DNA of 64,000 bases from Selaginella moellendorffii (lineage: Eukaryota; Streptophyta; Lycopodiopsida; Selaginellales; Selaginellaceae), in the NCBI RefSeq assembly GCF_000143415.4, contig NW_003314272.1, positions 836,096 through 900,095 of the forward strand, written 5' to 3'. Under the pieces are notes generated by a model that saw only the letters and a program-made list of their open reading frames with translations, did not search any database and was not told where the DNA came from. How positions within the stretch are numbered: the first letter of the stretch is position 1; each line of letters starts with the position of its first letter. Below are positions 42,515 through 53,400 of the stretch, in pieces. The position numbers were made by a program, and so were the translations under genes.

Positions 42515-44224
42515 ATGGCGGCCTTTCTGGGGTATCCGAAGCGGAGGGTCTTTATCCATGCAGCGAGCGAGCAGGGGAGCGATGCGCAAATTCTGGCTAC
42601 GAAGGTGGCGTTCGTGCCGCCGCCTGCCGAGATCAACGACATTTCGGGTTTGTTCAACTGGTTAGAAGCCAGGCACCAGGTGGAAGATGTGCTTACGGTG
42701 CGCGGTTGGATGCGGCTTGCGCAGCAAGAGGGGAGTCTGCCGTCCGAGTTCGACTTGCACGCCAGGAGAGCAAAGCAGGAAGTCGTGCCGACAGGAGTTT
42801 GTGAGTGGGGCGATAGCTTGGCCCTCAAAATCGCCCCGTCCAGCATCAACAACGAGAACTATATGCTGCTACAAGGTATAGATCCTACAACAGGTCTCCG
42901 GCTGCCCAAGATCCCGGCGTTTTCCAACTATCGCCCTCAGCATGCCAAGCCGCCAATACCCTTGACGCTCGCTCATCCAGTGTTTGCAAGGTTTAAGGAT
43001 GTTTTCCATGGACAGGGCCAGCAACCGGATAGGAACGATTACAAGTTCTACCTGAAGATAGCAAGTGCGTTTTCAAGCTGTTACACAGATGAAGCGGACT
43101 ACAAGGACGAAGCAGCTGAACTTTGGAAGCAATACACGGGCATCGAATTCACCAACGAGCTTAATACCGGGGGTGGCACTTTGGGGGCGCGGCTTTTCGC
43201 TCTGAAAGCTATTCTGGCAGCACTGGAGGCGAAGTTGGGACCTTTCCGCAGCAAAAGTGATCCGGGAGCACAAGCTCCGCAGTACGTGCGCCTGTGGAAG
43301 GGTAACAGGAAACGATTCTACAACACTTGTTACCCCGCGATTTCCATCGAGCAGCTCGGTACTCTTGTCCGGGTGACTGCTGTAGCAACTCTGGATCGCT
43401 TCTGCTGCATGCCGCTTACGCCTTTCGTCAACTTCCTGCAACTCCAAGGTGACGATGTCCGAACAGCTGAGCAAGGCGTCCGGTTAATCTTGGCTGTGAA
43501 GGTTGCATTGACGGAGCTCGCTGCTTTCTACACCAACTTCGAAAGCGGCCCACCGAGGGACTTGTTCTTCAAGAGGAGCACTCCGTATCCGCTCCAGAAC
43601 TGCGCAGCTGTGCCGAGACGTTTCGGAGATAAGCTTGTCTACCTAGTGCAGCATCCTGAAAGGCTTGTTGTCGTCAAGTTCGTGCAGCGTCCTTATGGGG
43701 AAGACGTTCACAGGGCTTGGGCTGCAAGAGGTTATGCCCCTGAGCTCTACGGGGTCTCTCTGCTTCAAGGAGGCTGGTGGCAGGTCAAGATGCAATATCT
43801 GGGAGAGGGTGACGGGTGGAAAGTCTTACAGGCGTGCCCGGATGCGGATGTGCTGAGGCCCAAGGTGCTTGAGGCTCTTGCTGCTGCGCAGCAGATTCCC
43901 GTGACTTCTTCTTCAGCTTCAGGTGAAGTTGGCGTTGGCGGTGGCGTACATGGTGACATGAGGGACGTCAATGTCATGGTGCGCCGCTCGGCAGATGGTA
44001 CACTGGACGTGAAGTTCATAGACTTCGACTGGGCTCGGGCCGAGGGATCGACGTCGGCTTACTACCCGCCGTTTATGAATCACCTGCAGGTTAACTGGCA
44101 AGGTGGGGAGGATGGCAAGCCGATGAAGCAGGAGCATGATACTGCTCTGCTGTCGCTGAAGCAAGCGGCCCAGTCGCTCGACGCTATGGCAAGTCCACCA
44201 TCGAGTTCGTGGGGACCTTTCTAG
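42515..44224 (+). CDS. Intronless protein kinase-like protein of unknown role
   Basis: A 569-residue open frame starting 37 bp after NAA20. The C-terminal third has a kinase-like fold signature: a Val-Ala-x-Lys-like VVVKF (Lys about 387), followed by EDVHRAWAARGYAPELYG, a catalytic loop VHGDMRDVNVMV (residues ~477-488) and FIDFDWA (~502) in place of DFG. The HGD..xxN form is typical of the aminoglycoside/choline-kinase-like branch and of the many PK-like proteins found in basidiomycete fungi, which this part resembles most (inference by eye). The N-terminal ~350 residues show no domain that I recognise. Catalytic Asp, Asn and metal-binding Asp are all present. Possible roles and substrates cannot be stated. 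Confidence 0.75.
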   Translation: MAAFLGYPKRRVFIHAASEQGSDAQILATKVAFVPPPAEINDISGLFNWLEARHQVEDVLTVRGWMRLAQQEGSLPSEFDLHARRAKQEVVPTGVCEWGDSLALKIAPSSINNENYMLLQGIDPTTGLRLPKIPAFSNYRPQHAKPPIPLTLAHPVFARFKDVFHGQGQQPDRNDYKFYLKIASAFSSCYTDEADYKDEAAELWKQYTGIEFTNELNTGGGTLGARLFALKAILAALEAKLGPFRSKSDPGAQAPQYVRLWKGNRKRFYNTCYPAISIEQLGTLVRVTAVATLDRFCCMPLTPFVNFLQLQGDDVRTAEQGVRLILAVKVALTELAAFYTNFESGPPRDLFFKRSTPYPLQNCAAVPRRFGDKLVYLVQHPERLVVVKFVQRPYGEDVHRAWAARGYAPELYGVSLLQGGWWQVKMQYLGEGDGWKVLQACPDADVLRPKVLEALAAAQQIPVTSSSASGEVGVGGGVHGDMRDVNVMVRRSADGTLDVKFIDFDWARAEGSTSAYYPPFMNHLQVNWQGGEDGKPMKQEHDTALLSLKQAAQSLDAMASPPSSSWGPF

Positions 44225-44344
44225 CCTCTCGTATGCCTTTCAGAGAATTCTGGTGAAGGAGTTTACTCCACTTGCTACTGCTCCGTTAGACTTTGGAATC
44301 CGCAATATCCAGGACAGCCTTTACGCCCTTTTGTTTGTCTAGCT

Positions 44345-45574
44345 ATGGCGGCCATTCACGTCTTCTGGCATGATGGGATGCTCAAGCACGAGCCGCTTCG
44401 TGGGATCTTTGACTCACTCAGCTGCGCAGGGGGTTTGTTGGCTGTCTTGGATCAGCACCCAGAGAACGCAACCCGGGTCCTTAACATCAAATCCATTCTC
44501 GAGAAAGGACCCATCTCTCCTCGGATCGTGTGGCACCAGGGAAGGATGGCAACCATTCAGGAACTTCACCTCTTCCATGACCCAGGTGGGTTTTTCGAGT
44601 CTCATCTCATCTCTTGCAACTCTTACTTAGTTTCTCTTATCACAGATTATATCCAGAAGCTGATCGACGCTGACAAAGCTGGTGGCACGACGATCTTTGC
44701 TCCTGGAACCTGCTTCAATCCCGGCTCCTGGGAAGCGGCTCTTTTAGCTGCCGGATCCACACTTGACGCTGTGAAGCACGTCCTGGAAGGTAAGTCGAAG
44801 CTGGCCTACGCACTGGTGAGACCTCCAGGCCATCACGCGCAGCCTTCTCGAGCCGACGGCTACTGCTTCCTCAACAATGCCGGACTCGCCGTCCAGTTTG
44901 CTCTCAGCTCCTCTTCTGTAAAAAGAGTAGCAGTGTTGGACATCGACGTGCACTATGGAAACGGAACCGCCGCTGGATTCTACTCGAGAGACGACGTCTT
45001 GACGATCTCGCTCCATATGGATCACGGCCCCTGGGACGAGTCTCACTCCGCCGAGTTCGGGCAGCCGGAAGAAGCTGGCACAGGGAAGGGAGTCGGATAC
45101 AACGTTAACATTCCTCTTCCAAACGGGACCGGCGATAGAGGATACCAGCACGCGATGGAGAAACTTGTGGTTCCAAGGCTGGAGAGCTTCGAGCCGGAGC
45201 TGATCGTTGTCACCATGGGCCAGGATTCTAGTGCTGTAAGAGAGCAAGCTTCCTTTTCAGCTAGCTACTAACATTTTCGTTCTTCGCAGTTTGATCCAAA
45301 TGGAAGGCAGTGCCTGACAATGAAAGGCTACCGTGTCCTGGGAAGGATGATCCGCGAGCAAGCCGAGAAGCATTCGAGTGGCCGGATGGTGCTCGTCCAG
45401 GAAGGAGGATACCAGCCATGCTACACGGCCTTTTGCGTCCACGCGACGCTCGAGGGTGTTGCGGGGGTGGACGAGGCGCTGCTGGACGATCCCATTGCCT
45501 ACTATCCAGAGGACGAGACATACGCCATCCTCAAAGTGGCCGAGCTCGAGAAAAGACTCCATCAACTTGGTTGA
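44345..45574 (+). CDS. HDA8: Class II-type histone deacetylase (HDA8-like)
   Basis: A 371-residue zinc hydrolase in three exons: 44345-44585, 44646-45235 and 45290-45574. It has the arginase-like deacetylase core: WHDGMLKHE, TIFAPGTCFNPGSWEAALLA, LVRPPGHHAQPSRADGYCFL (proton-shuttle His pair), VAVLDIDVHYGNGTAAGFY (Asp and His zinc ligands), VNIPLPNGTGDRGY, and TMGQDSSAFDPNGRQCL with the third Asp, then QEGGYQPCYTAFCVH. The GQDSSAFDPNGRQ form of the last motif is the one seen in plant HDA8. HDA8-type enzymes may act on non-histone substrates. No targeting signal is obvious. The start at 44345 (MAAIHVFWHD) is the conserved one. Confidence 0.92.
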
Positions 45575-45791
45575 AAGATCCAAGAAAAATGGAGGTACAT
45601 TACCATTTCGTGATCTAGAATGCAGCGCTTCCATAACCCTCGTGATCTTGTGCGCTAGGATTGTCAGCAAAGATTGCAAGAGCCTAGAACACACCGAGAA
45701 GAAAAAAAATACAAAGATTCCAAGTCCGCGCGGCGAGAGCTTATTCCACAGGCAAAATGTGGCCAAAGAGATCTTACTCTCTCTCTCTCCC

Positions 45792-46295
45792 TCACGCCGA
45801 GGCCTCCGCCGCCGCCTTGGACTCCGCCGGCGCTGCCTTGGCTGCCGCCGCCTTGGCTCTAGCTTCTCGGGCCTCCCGGGCTCCGCCGACCTGGTATCCC
45901 CCATCTGGGCGATCCTTCTCCTCCTCCCAGATGCCGCGCTTGGGACCTAACACCCACGCCCGGGGCAGGGGCATCTCGTCGATAAACTTCTTGACGAACT
46001 GGATGTGCTCGGGGTTGTGGGGATCGTACTCGTAGTCGAGCTTGACGGGCGGCGCGACGCGGTGGGTCTCGCGAGTGTGGTACCTGATGTCGAAGATGCG
46101 GTCGGGCTCCGTCTGCGGTATGATGGGCGTCACGTCGGGCGTGGCGGGCGACATGCGGCGGTACTCAGTCGCCTTCTGGTTCGCCTCCACGTACTCGGGG
46201 TGCGATGTCGGCCCCGTGAACTCCCACGGCTTCTTGACGACCTTACGGATCATCTTCCATACCGTCTTCCCTATCTCCTGGGCCTTCTCCTTCAT
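45792..46295 (-). CDS. Small protein resembling a plant mitochondrial complex I accessory subunit
   Basis: An intronless 167-residue protein. The N-terminal ~100 residues (KKPWEFTGPTSHPEYVEANQ, RRMSPATPDVTPIIPQTEP, DRIFDIRYHTRETHRVAPP) resemble a short plant family (At1g67350-type) found in respiratory complex I preparations; this is from memory and by eye. The tail is Ala/Lys/Glu-rich low complexity (REARAKAAAAKAAPAESKAA), which is not usual in that family. No signal peptide or membrane span is evident. Convergent with HDA8; 45575-45791 holds the two 3' ends. The start lies just 3' of a CT/GA microsatellite in the leader. Confidence 0.55.
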   Translation of the reverse strand: MKEKAQEIGKTVWKMIRKVVKKPWEFTGPTSHPEYVEANQKATEYRRMSPATPDVTPIIPQTEPDRIFDIRYHTRETHRVAPPVKLDYEYDPHNPEHIQFVKKFIDEMPLPRAWVLGPKRGIWEEEKDRPDGGYQVGGAREAREARAKAAAAKAAPAESKAAAEASA

Positions 46296-46296
46296 C

Positions 46297-46297
<1 letters not shown>

Positions 46298-46331
<34 letters not shown>
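46298..46331. repeat. CT microsatellite
   Basis: About 17 CT units, GA on the transcribed strand, in the 5' leader of the complex I-like gene. GA-rich leaders are common in plant core promoters. Confidence 0.9.
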
Positions 46332-46338
<7 letters not shown>

Positions 46339-49300
46339 TCTCTCGCCCTAATTATAAATCTTCATAAAATATTTTAATCACAATGCAAAGGTAACGAACA
46401 AATAATAAAGAACTATGGTGGTGCAAACCATTAATTTAAGTGTGTCTTACATTTAACAATAATGTAAATACTCTTTTCATGTAAAAGGATATTTCTAAAT
46501 AAATTAAATATTTAATAAGAATAATTATCATTCAATACACATATGGCCAGGGCTCCAAAGAAGGATGGCATATCATTGCTATATCAATATATTGATATAG
46601 TTAAATTCATTATAAACTAGGTAAAATTTAATTTAAATCTCAAACAATGAATATATAATTGCATAAAGGTGCATCTTTTATTTACAGATGTGTGGATATA
46701 TATTTTTTCAATTGCACACACTATTATAATCTATATAATCACTATAATAGCAATCAAAACATGATTATGTATGCATTATAATATTTGCATTGGCCATGCT
46801 ATGCATATAGGGGCCATGCAATGTGAACACTTCATCCATGTGTGAAACCATGTCATCCCCTGTTTTATGACAGCAGGATTGCATGCTTCCAACATGCTAT
46901 ACACCACAATCTTTGTCAATCTGTTAGTAACCTTATTTACTGTATATTGTTGCTGTAGGATTTTACTCCTCTAGATCATTCTTGGTGTAGAGCTTGAGTG
47001 CCAATTGTAATATGTGTGGCATTTGCAATTCTTTCTATTATGAGGTAGAGATTGGTGAAACTCTAGATCAACACCCAACTGCATTTAACTGTTGAAACAT
47101 TGCAATTATATGCTCAATGCATTAAAAGGCTTAATCACATGCTCTAGTGCAGTAGTGGTGTCATTGAACTGGCATAACTTGTAGTGGATAATAACTAGTG
47201 CATGGAGGCTTATGGCCAACATTATTTTAGCAGGCAATGTCTATAATGCTCGGTTTAAGTGCATTTCTAATCCAATTGAATTTCACCATGCATTTTTGCC
47301 ATTTTTGCCAAACTTAAAAGGCAAAGAAGAAGATGCTTATATAGCAAATAAACTGATGTAGATTAGGAATTCACATATGGCTATGTATGCTAATATATAT
47401 ATATGCCTTGAACAAAAGGTAATATCCAAAAGATTATTTTATAAGTCACATATTGTGTTTAAACAATTCAAGCACACATGTCTTTTAAATTTATAAATCT
47501 TACAAGATAATAAACTTTTTTGCCAAGATGCCCACATTAGGTATACCTCCTTTGGGAAATATACCTCCCCCCAAACATGCAATCACAAATTTCTTGTTAT
47601 ATGACATGGCAACACAAAGTTTAATATTTATCCTTTATTATAAAATTGAATAAAGTTTTGGTTTGCTTAACCAAACCTATGGTAGTGGATATACCTAAGA
47701 TATGATTGAATATTCTAGGATATTCTACCATCTTATTCATTTAGATTAATCTTGTATTTATAATTTATAAACATGTTTATAACTTATAATCTTTCTTAAA
47801 CCCTTTCAAGGATATTCTTTTTTATATTACATCTCAATAAGATTAATCTTGTGTTTATAAATTACAAAGACACTTATAATTATAAACTTTAGTTGATCAA
47901 TTGAATTAATAAGTAAAAATAACACTACTATTAAGCAAACCAATGCTTAAAAATTTATTTATTGTGATAGGTAAACTTAATTTCAAAAGAATTAGAGAAA
48001 AGTTTAAGAGAAAATATGATTATGTGCATTATAAAATTATGTAAAATCGAAACAAAATATATCTGTATATATGTAAATAAAGGATGCACCTATGTGCAAT
48101 CACATATTTATTTCCATAAACATCTAAGTATTGGACATTGCCATGCGTATAGGGCATGCCACATGCACAAACACTTTATGCCACATATGCAACCATGTCA
48201 TCTCCCCTCTTTTGATAGTAGGATCATGCACTTCTAGCACACTAGAAGGATAAGTAATAAACTTATATATATATATAAATTTTTTAAAGGTTTTCTAGTT
48301 TACAAAACTCTTATAAAAGAAATTATATATAAGTTAGTAAGATGGTAAGAAATAAAACTAATGTGATTCCTAATCAAGGGAATTACAATATGATAATAAT
48401 GCTAATAGTTATCCATTCTAAACAATTAGAAGATCCATAAACCCTTTATCATAATTTTACTATTATCTAAACTTTAATTAAATTTAGAATTAGTGTGAAA
48501 TATAAAAATATTTTAAAAGTTCTAATTAAGAAACATAATAAACTTATTCTATTATTTAAAATTATAGAAATTAATTTGTTGATATCAAGTGTTTCTAATT
48601 ATTTATAAAACAAATACTTAGTTATTCTTTTTTAAGTACTTATAAACAGTATTTAGAATCTTATCTATTTTTTATTTTTTACACTTGATAAGTTTATTTG
48701 ATTATCAAGGATGATATGAGTCTAAATAAACTCTTTTGGTCAAATAATGATCAACCCCAAAGTGGTTGATAGTGATGCTAATTTATTTGCACATAACAAC
48801 ATTGAAATAGATTTGACAAAGTTTTCAATGATGATCCATTTTATGTAAAACTTTAATTGATACCTTAGAGTTGCACATTGAATTTTGGAAAAGGTCTTGC
48901 TATGGTTTGTTAGTTTAACATTAGCACTTGAAGTAAATTATTGGATGGAAATAATTGAGGTATTGACGTTTTTAGCACTTGTGTTAGTAAAAGTGGCATT
49001 ATTATGTTGAGTGATGAAGAATTTTCCTTAGAGCTTGATTTTTCATATTATTTTTCTTATTAATGTTTCAATTCCACATTTGATCTTAAAGATGATTGAA
49101 AAAGATTGTTAATGCAATATGGATATCTGAAGTTATGGTTTTTGTGATTAAGATTTTGGATATTTATTTTGTATTTATGATGTCAGTTTTAGATATTGAG
49201 TATATAGGCATTTTGGTAAACGCTCATGTATTTTATTAGGTCATGAGAACTTGTGTTGAAGTGAACCTATATGAATTTGTAAGTAGGAGGAAGTTGATTG

Positions 49301-49749
49301 AGTCTTGAAAATTTACATTTCTAAACTAAGAGTGATTCTTTCTTTAAGTTGGAAAATTTTCTACAAATTTTTTTAGACTTTTTCAATGGTTAATCTATTA
49401 ATCATTTTGCTTGAAAACCATTCTATTTTTGTGAGCCATTGCAAGCTAGTAAAAGGGTTAGAGTTAACTTCAGTTGGATTAAACATTAGTAGATAGTTTG
49501 TATGTTGCAGCCTAAAAAGGATGCCAACTTTTAAGGCTAAAATAGCTAAGCTAAATAAAAGGTAGAGTTAGTGTAGAAAAATAGTTGTTGTGCTTTTTTA
49601 AAAAGTGACATTTATACCTTTTTTTTGTAGTGTTATGTTTGGTGGCAAGTTGCACTTTGCATTTTATTAAACTCTAAGAGTAGTGAACTTTCACTAATCT
49701 TGACTTGGTTTTAGTGGTATTGCACCTTGGTTTGGTTGAGGATGATGAT
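46332..49749. other. AT-rich repeat DNA with an imperfect direct repeat
   Basis: The gene island ends abruptly here. A block at about 46660-46890 (ggccatgctatgcatatagg, accatgtcatcccctgtttt, agcaggattgcatgcttcc) recurs imperfectly in the same orientation at about 48060-48240, some 1.4 kb apart, and could be the terminal repeats of an old element. A block at 47740-47930 resembles 1000-1130. No coding sequence was recognised. Confidence 0.45.
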
Positions 49750-51270
49750 TGTAAGTGACTAAATTTTTCATTCTACTTTAGTTACTTAACCATACCTTTG
49801 ACCATTTGAAGAAATTTCACTCACAACCTTCATAAGTTCTATTCTTGACTTGAAAACATGCTAGCCCCGTGAATGGCATCTATGCCACTCAACCATTTTA
49901 CTTAGTCTAAATGCTCCACGTATTTGATCCCATGATATACACCTTAAAAGTACCATTGACAAATCAGCCCATTACACTAAAGTTATATCCATTTACCTTA
50001 TCTCATTAGTAATCCAAAACCATTTATGCCATAATCTCATCTCTCAAAGACTAAACCATTTATTTATAAGTGGTCATCCTAAAACCACACTTTAGCATCC
50101 TTAGGATGTCTAGAGATGTGGGTAACACCCTTTCCCAGTATCCTTTTTTCAATCCCTACTAAATCCCTCTCCATCCACTATTGTGCTCGTTAACACCACC
50201 ATTGGGTCAGAGTTTGAAGGCTTGACCACTAAATCCCATTGACCTTTGGGACTTCCTCACCACGTGACCATGCCTTTGGTCACTATATAAAAGGATTGCT
50301 CCTCATAGTCCAAGACTTTGGGACAACACTTCAAAACACCATAGCCATACACGAGTCTTATGGATACTCTCCCTACCTTTTGTCTTTCAGTGCCTTAGCT
50401 ATATAGCTAGAGTGAAGTTCTGATGAGCCACGTTAGGTATCCAAATAGGTAGTACCACCGACACTTGAATTGAGAGTATTGACCATTCAATCTCCTAAGA
50501 GAATTAAAGTTAACTCTTGAACACTTGGCTAAGTTACCCTGCTTGTCCATCAGTATTTACTCTAGCCTTGAACTCTTTAGTGGTTATATCATCACCTAAC
50601 ACGTGGGTATAGCCTTCTTGGGTCATATTGGCCTTTCCTAGCCAAATTGATTCCATTAGAGTCCAATCCCCACACTCTCTCTACTATACTTTTGGAATGG
50701 AAACCCTTTGGAATGGAAAGGCTGAGTGGCATAGATGCCATTCATGGAGCTAGCAAATCCCTAAGTCTAGAATAGGACTTATGAAGGTCATGAGTGAGAC
50801 TCTCGAAGGTATGATTAAGTGACTAAAGTAGAATGGAAAATTTAATCGCTTACAATATTAGTATTCAAATTTGGACTCGGACTCGAACTTGGTCACGGTC
50901 TTGTTCTTAGTTTCGATCTTGATCTTGGACTCTGGTCTTGGTGTCCATCTCAGACTCTTTTTTAGACTCCATCTTGGACTTCATTTCAAACTCCATCTCT
51001 GACTCTATCTTAAATTCCATCTCAGACTTAGTTTTTATACTTCCACATGTTATATATTGGTCCTTTCATTTCTTTTTTCTAGAGACTCACTTATTGATCA
51101 CTTCATGCTCATTCCTTAAGCACTTCATTGAGAGTTCCATTTTCACCCTCAACTCTTCGAGTTGGGGCTTTTAGTCCAAATATTAATATTACATTTGTTT
51201 AGCTTCCACTTTGGCCACTACCATATGATACCCTTTTAAGCTCTATTTTGGGACTTAGGGATTTGTGTCA
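49750..51270 (+). repeat. Solo-LTR family copy 3, with internal inverted piece
   Basis: Begins TGTAAGTGACTAAATTTTTC and ends near gggatttgtgtca. It follows the 56951-58567 copy throughout, but with many C-to-T type changes. After the ctctctactatacttttgg landmark, 50720-50854 is a reverse complement of the family's own 5' end (ends in cgcttaca). The array of catctcggactc-like units follows in degraded form (50870-51030). No target duplication is apparent. Confidence 0.78.
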
Positions 51271-52219
51271 TGGACAAAATTCAATAAACAATAAACCATT
51301 TTATAAAGTAACCTTATCATGGATTACCATTTTCATCCTTAGCACTAAACCAATATTCATCAATGGTTTGACACTAAAGGCTCACCATGCCTTGCCCATC
51401 TTTTAAGAAGCATAGTGTTTCAAACTTAAAGTTTCATTGGATCACCAATAGTAGTTCTTTATATTCGTTCTTTTAGTTCTCAATAAACTTGTTGGAGACA
51501 CCTTCTCTATTCTAATTTTACTACTCATTTCAAAATAATCTTAGCCTCTACTAACATAATCATTGGACTCTAGAACTTTAATATTGATATCTAGAGTCAA
51601 TTTCCTATATATGTTCACCGTGCATTACATCAGTTCTACAAACTCCACTTCCCCATCTTAGGAAGTTCTTTACTTGAGGGTATCATCATCCTTTTTTTTA
51701 TTTCATACCACCTTTAGCACTAAGTTCCATTCATTTATAATTCATGCTAGGGTTATCCATAGCCCTATCATTTGGCTACTTTACCACTTTATCTCTTTTG
51801 GAGCTTTTATATTTGCCAAATTAGAGCATTTGGGAATCCCATCTTTGGAAATATATTTCTTTTCCCACAATCCATTAGAAACCACCATATAGTGGTTTCT
51901 TGCCTAACTTGTCATTTGGATTTCTTCTAATAATTTCCAAGGCCCATTTTCAGCCACTAATCTTTCACTTATATCCTTTGATTGTTGCACCAAAAAACAT
52001 AGGATCATTATCTCCAACTTTAAGGTATCTTTTCAACTCCATAATAAAGGCTTTGTTTTGCTAAGTGTAAGGGGTGTTAAGTCTCTCCAGCATTTTCTAC
52101 TATGGGCTCTATCTATGGCCCCACCTTACAACTCTCCTATATGTCTTTTCTTTAAGACTACTTTCTTAAACTCACAATATCATTGTATTGTTATAACTCA
52201 TTTCCCCTAGGTATCTTGC
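51271..52219. other. AT-rich DNA, no gene
   Basis: Pyrimidine-rich, T-rich sequence with no readable frame or repeat boundary. It may be the 3' surroundings of the inverted LINE piece. Confidence 0.4.
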
Positions 52220-53020
52220 CTCCCCAAAAACAGCTTGTGCTGGGAGGAGGAGGAGAAAGAAGAAAGGTTGAGTAGCAAAACACACACACTCTTCTCTTCA
52301 CTTCTGTGCATGCTCCCTTTGTCAAGTGGGTGCATAAACATTGATAATCCCAACCCGCCCAAAGTGTAGGTACTAACAGCTACACTTTCCCTAGGACCAG
52401 CACCATGTGGTCATGTACTTGTGCTGACCACTTGGTAGAGACAATGATCGCCATACCTCCTTTATGGTGTACTCTTGCTCATGTGGCTAGATTCCACTAG
52501 AGCCTCCCTCGCATGCCCAAGTTGAAGTTTGGTGCCTTCACCATCTTGTGCTCTTGAATGCACTATATGTCAATCCTCCCCTCCATGCCAATCTCCCAAA
52601 TGTGGGACTTGAGTTGTATTCTCTTGTTGAGTATGCTATTGTTAGATCTCAATCCCCATAGTTCCATGTTAGGATTGAGAGTGTAGTCATAGAGCAATAT
52701 ATTTCTAGGAGAATACTATGTTGCTGGGCTTAGCCCTCCATTTTGTGGAGATTATCCACACTATAGTGAGCTTCCCCTTATACTTGGTCCAATAAAAGCC
52801 ATGCACTACATATTTTGCAAAGCCCATCCACTCTATGATGGCATGTTCCATATGAGTTTAGCAATCTCCCAGCATGATGACCTCTGGGAATGCCATGTGT
52901 CCCTAGTACATCAATCAATCACCAACCTCTATGGTTGTTAGCTCTCAGTTGGGTGGGATCCATCTAACTACCATGTTCACCGTTCGAGGAAGAATCAATT
53001 GAAAACCTTCGCCATCCTTT
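52220..53020 (-). mobile_element. LINE endonuclease 5' part, inverted
   Basis: On the minus strand, frames read NMELWGLRSNNSILNKRIQL, then a stop-interrupted IDI-CIQEHKM, and later GIINVYAPT. This is the start of an L1-type apurinic endonuclease (pattern WN.RGLN....LIK.....D..CIQE.K, later NVYAP). The matching C-terminal half of the endonuclease lies nearby on the opposite strand at 53430-53740. Broken by stops. Confidence 0.72.
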
Positions 53021-53400
53021 TTAGCAATCGGGTGGAGTTTGGCTTTGAGTCTTAACCCTTTAGTGCTTGGGTTCAAGTTCAAACTCACTAAGGTGTGGTG
53101 ATGGTTTAGAATATGAAAATATTCATTTTTGGTGGTTATAAACTCTCAGTAAAGAGACTAGCTTAGGCACACCACTAAGCAGAGGATGCCCTAGAGTCAT
53201 GATGCATGATTAGATTATTTAATGTAAAACAACTTAAAGGTTTGACAATCTTAGTACTTATTGGTAAACTCACTAAAGTGTCAATATGAAATCACTAGGT
53301 GATCTTATGGCTAAAGAAAGATAAAGTTTTTGTTAGATTGAAGAATAAAGTTCTTATTCAAAGCGTTGATTTGAACTATTAGTAATGATGTAACTTAAGT

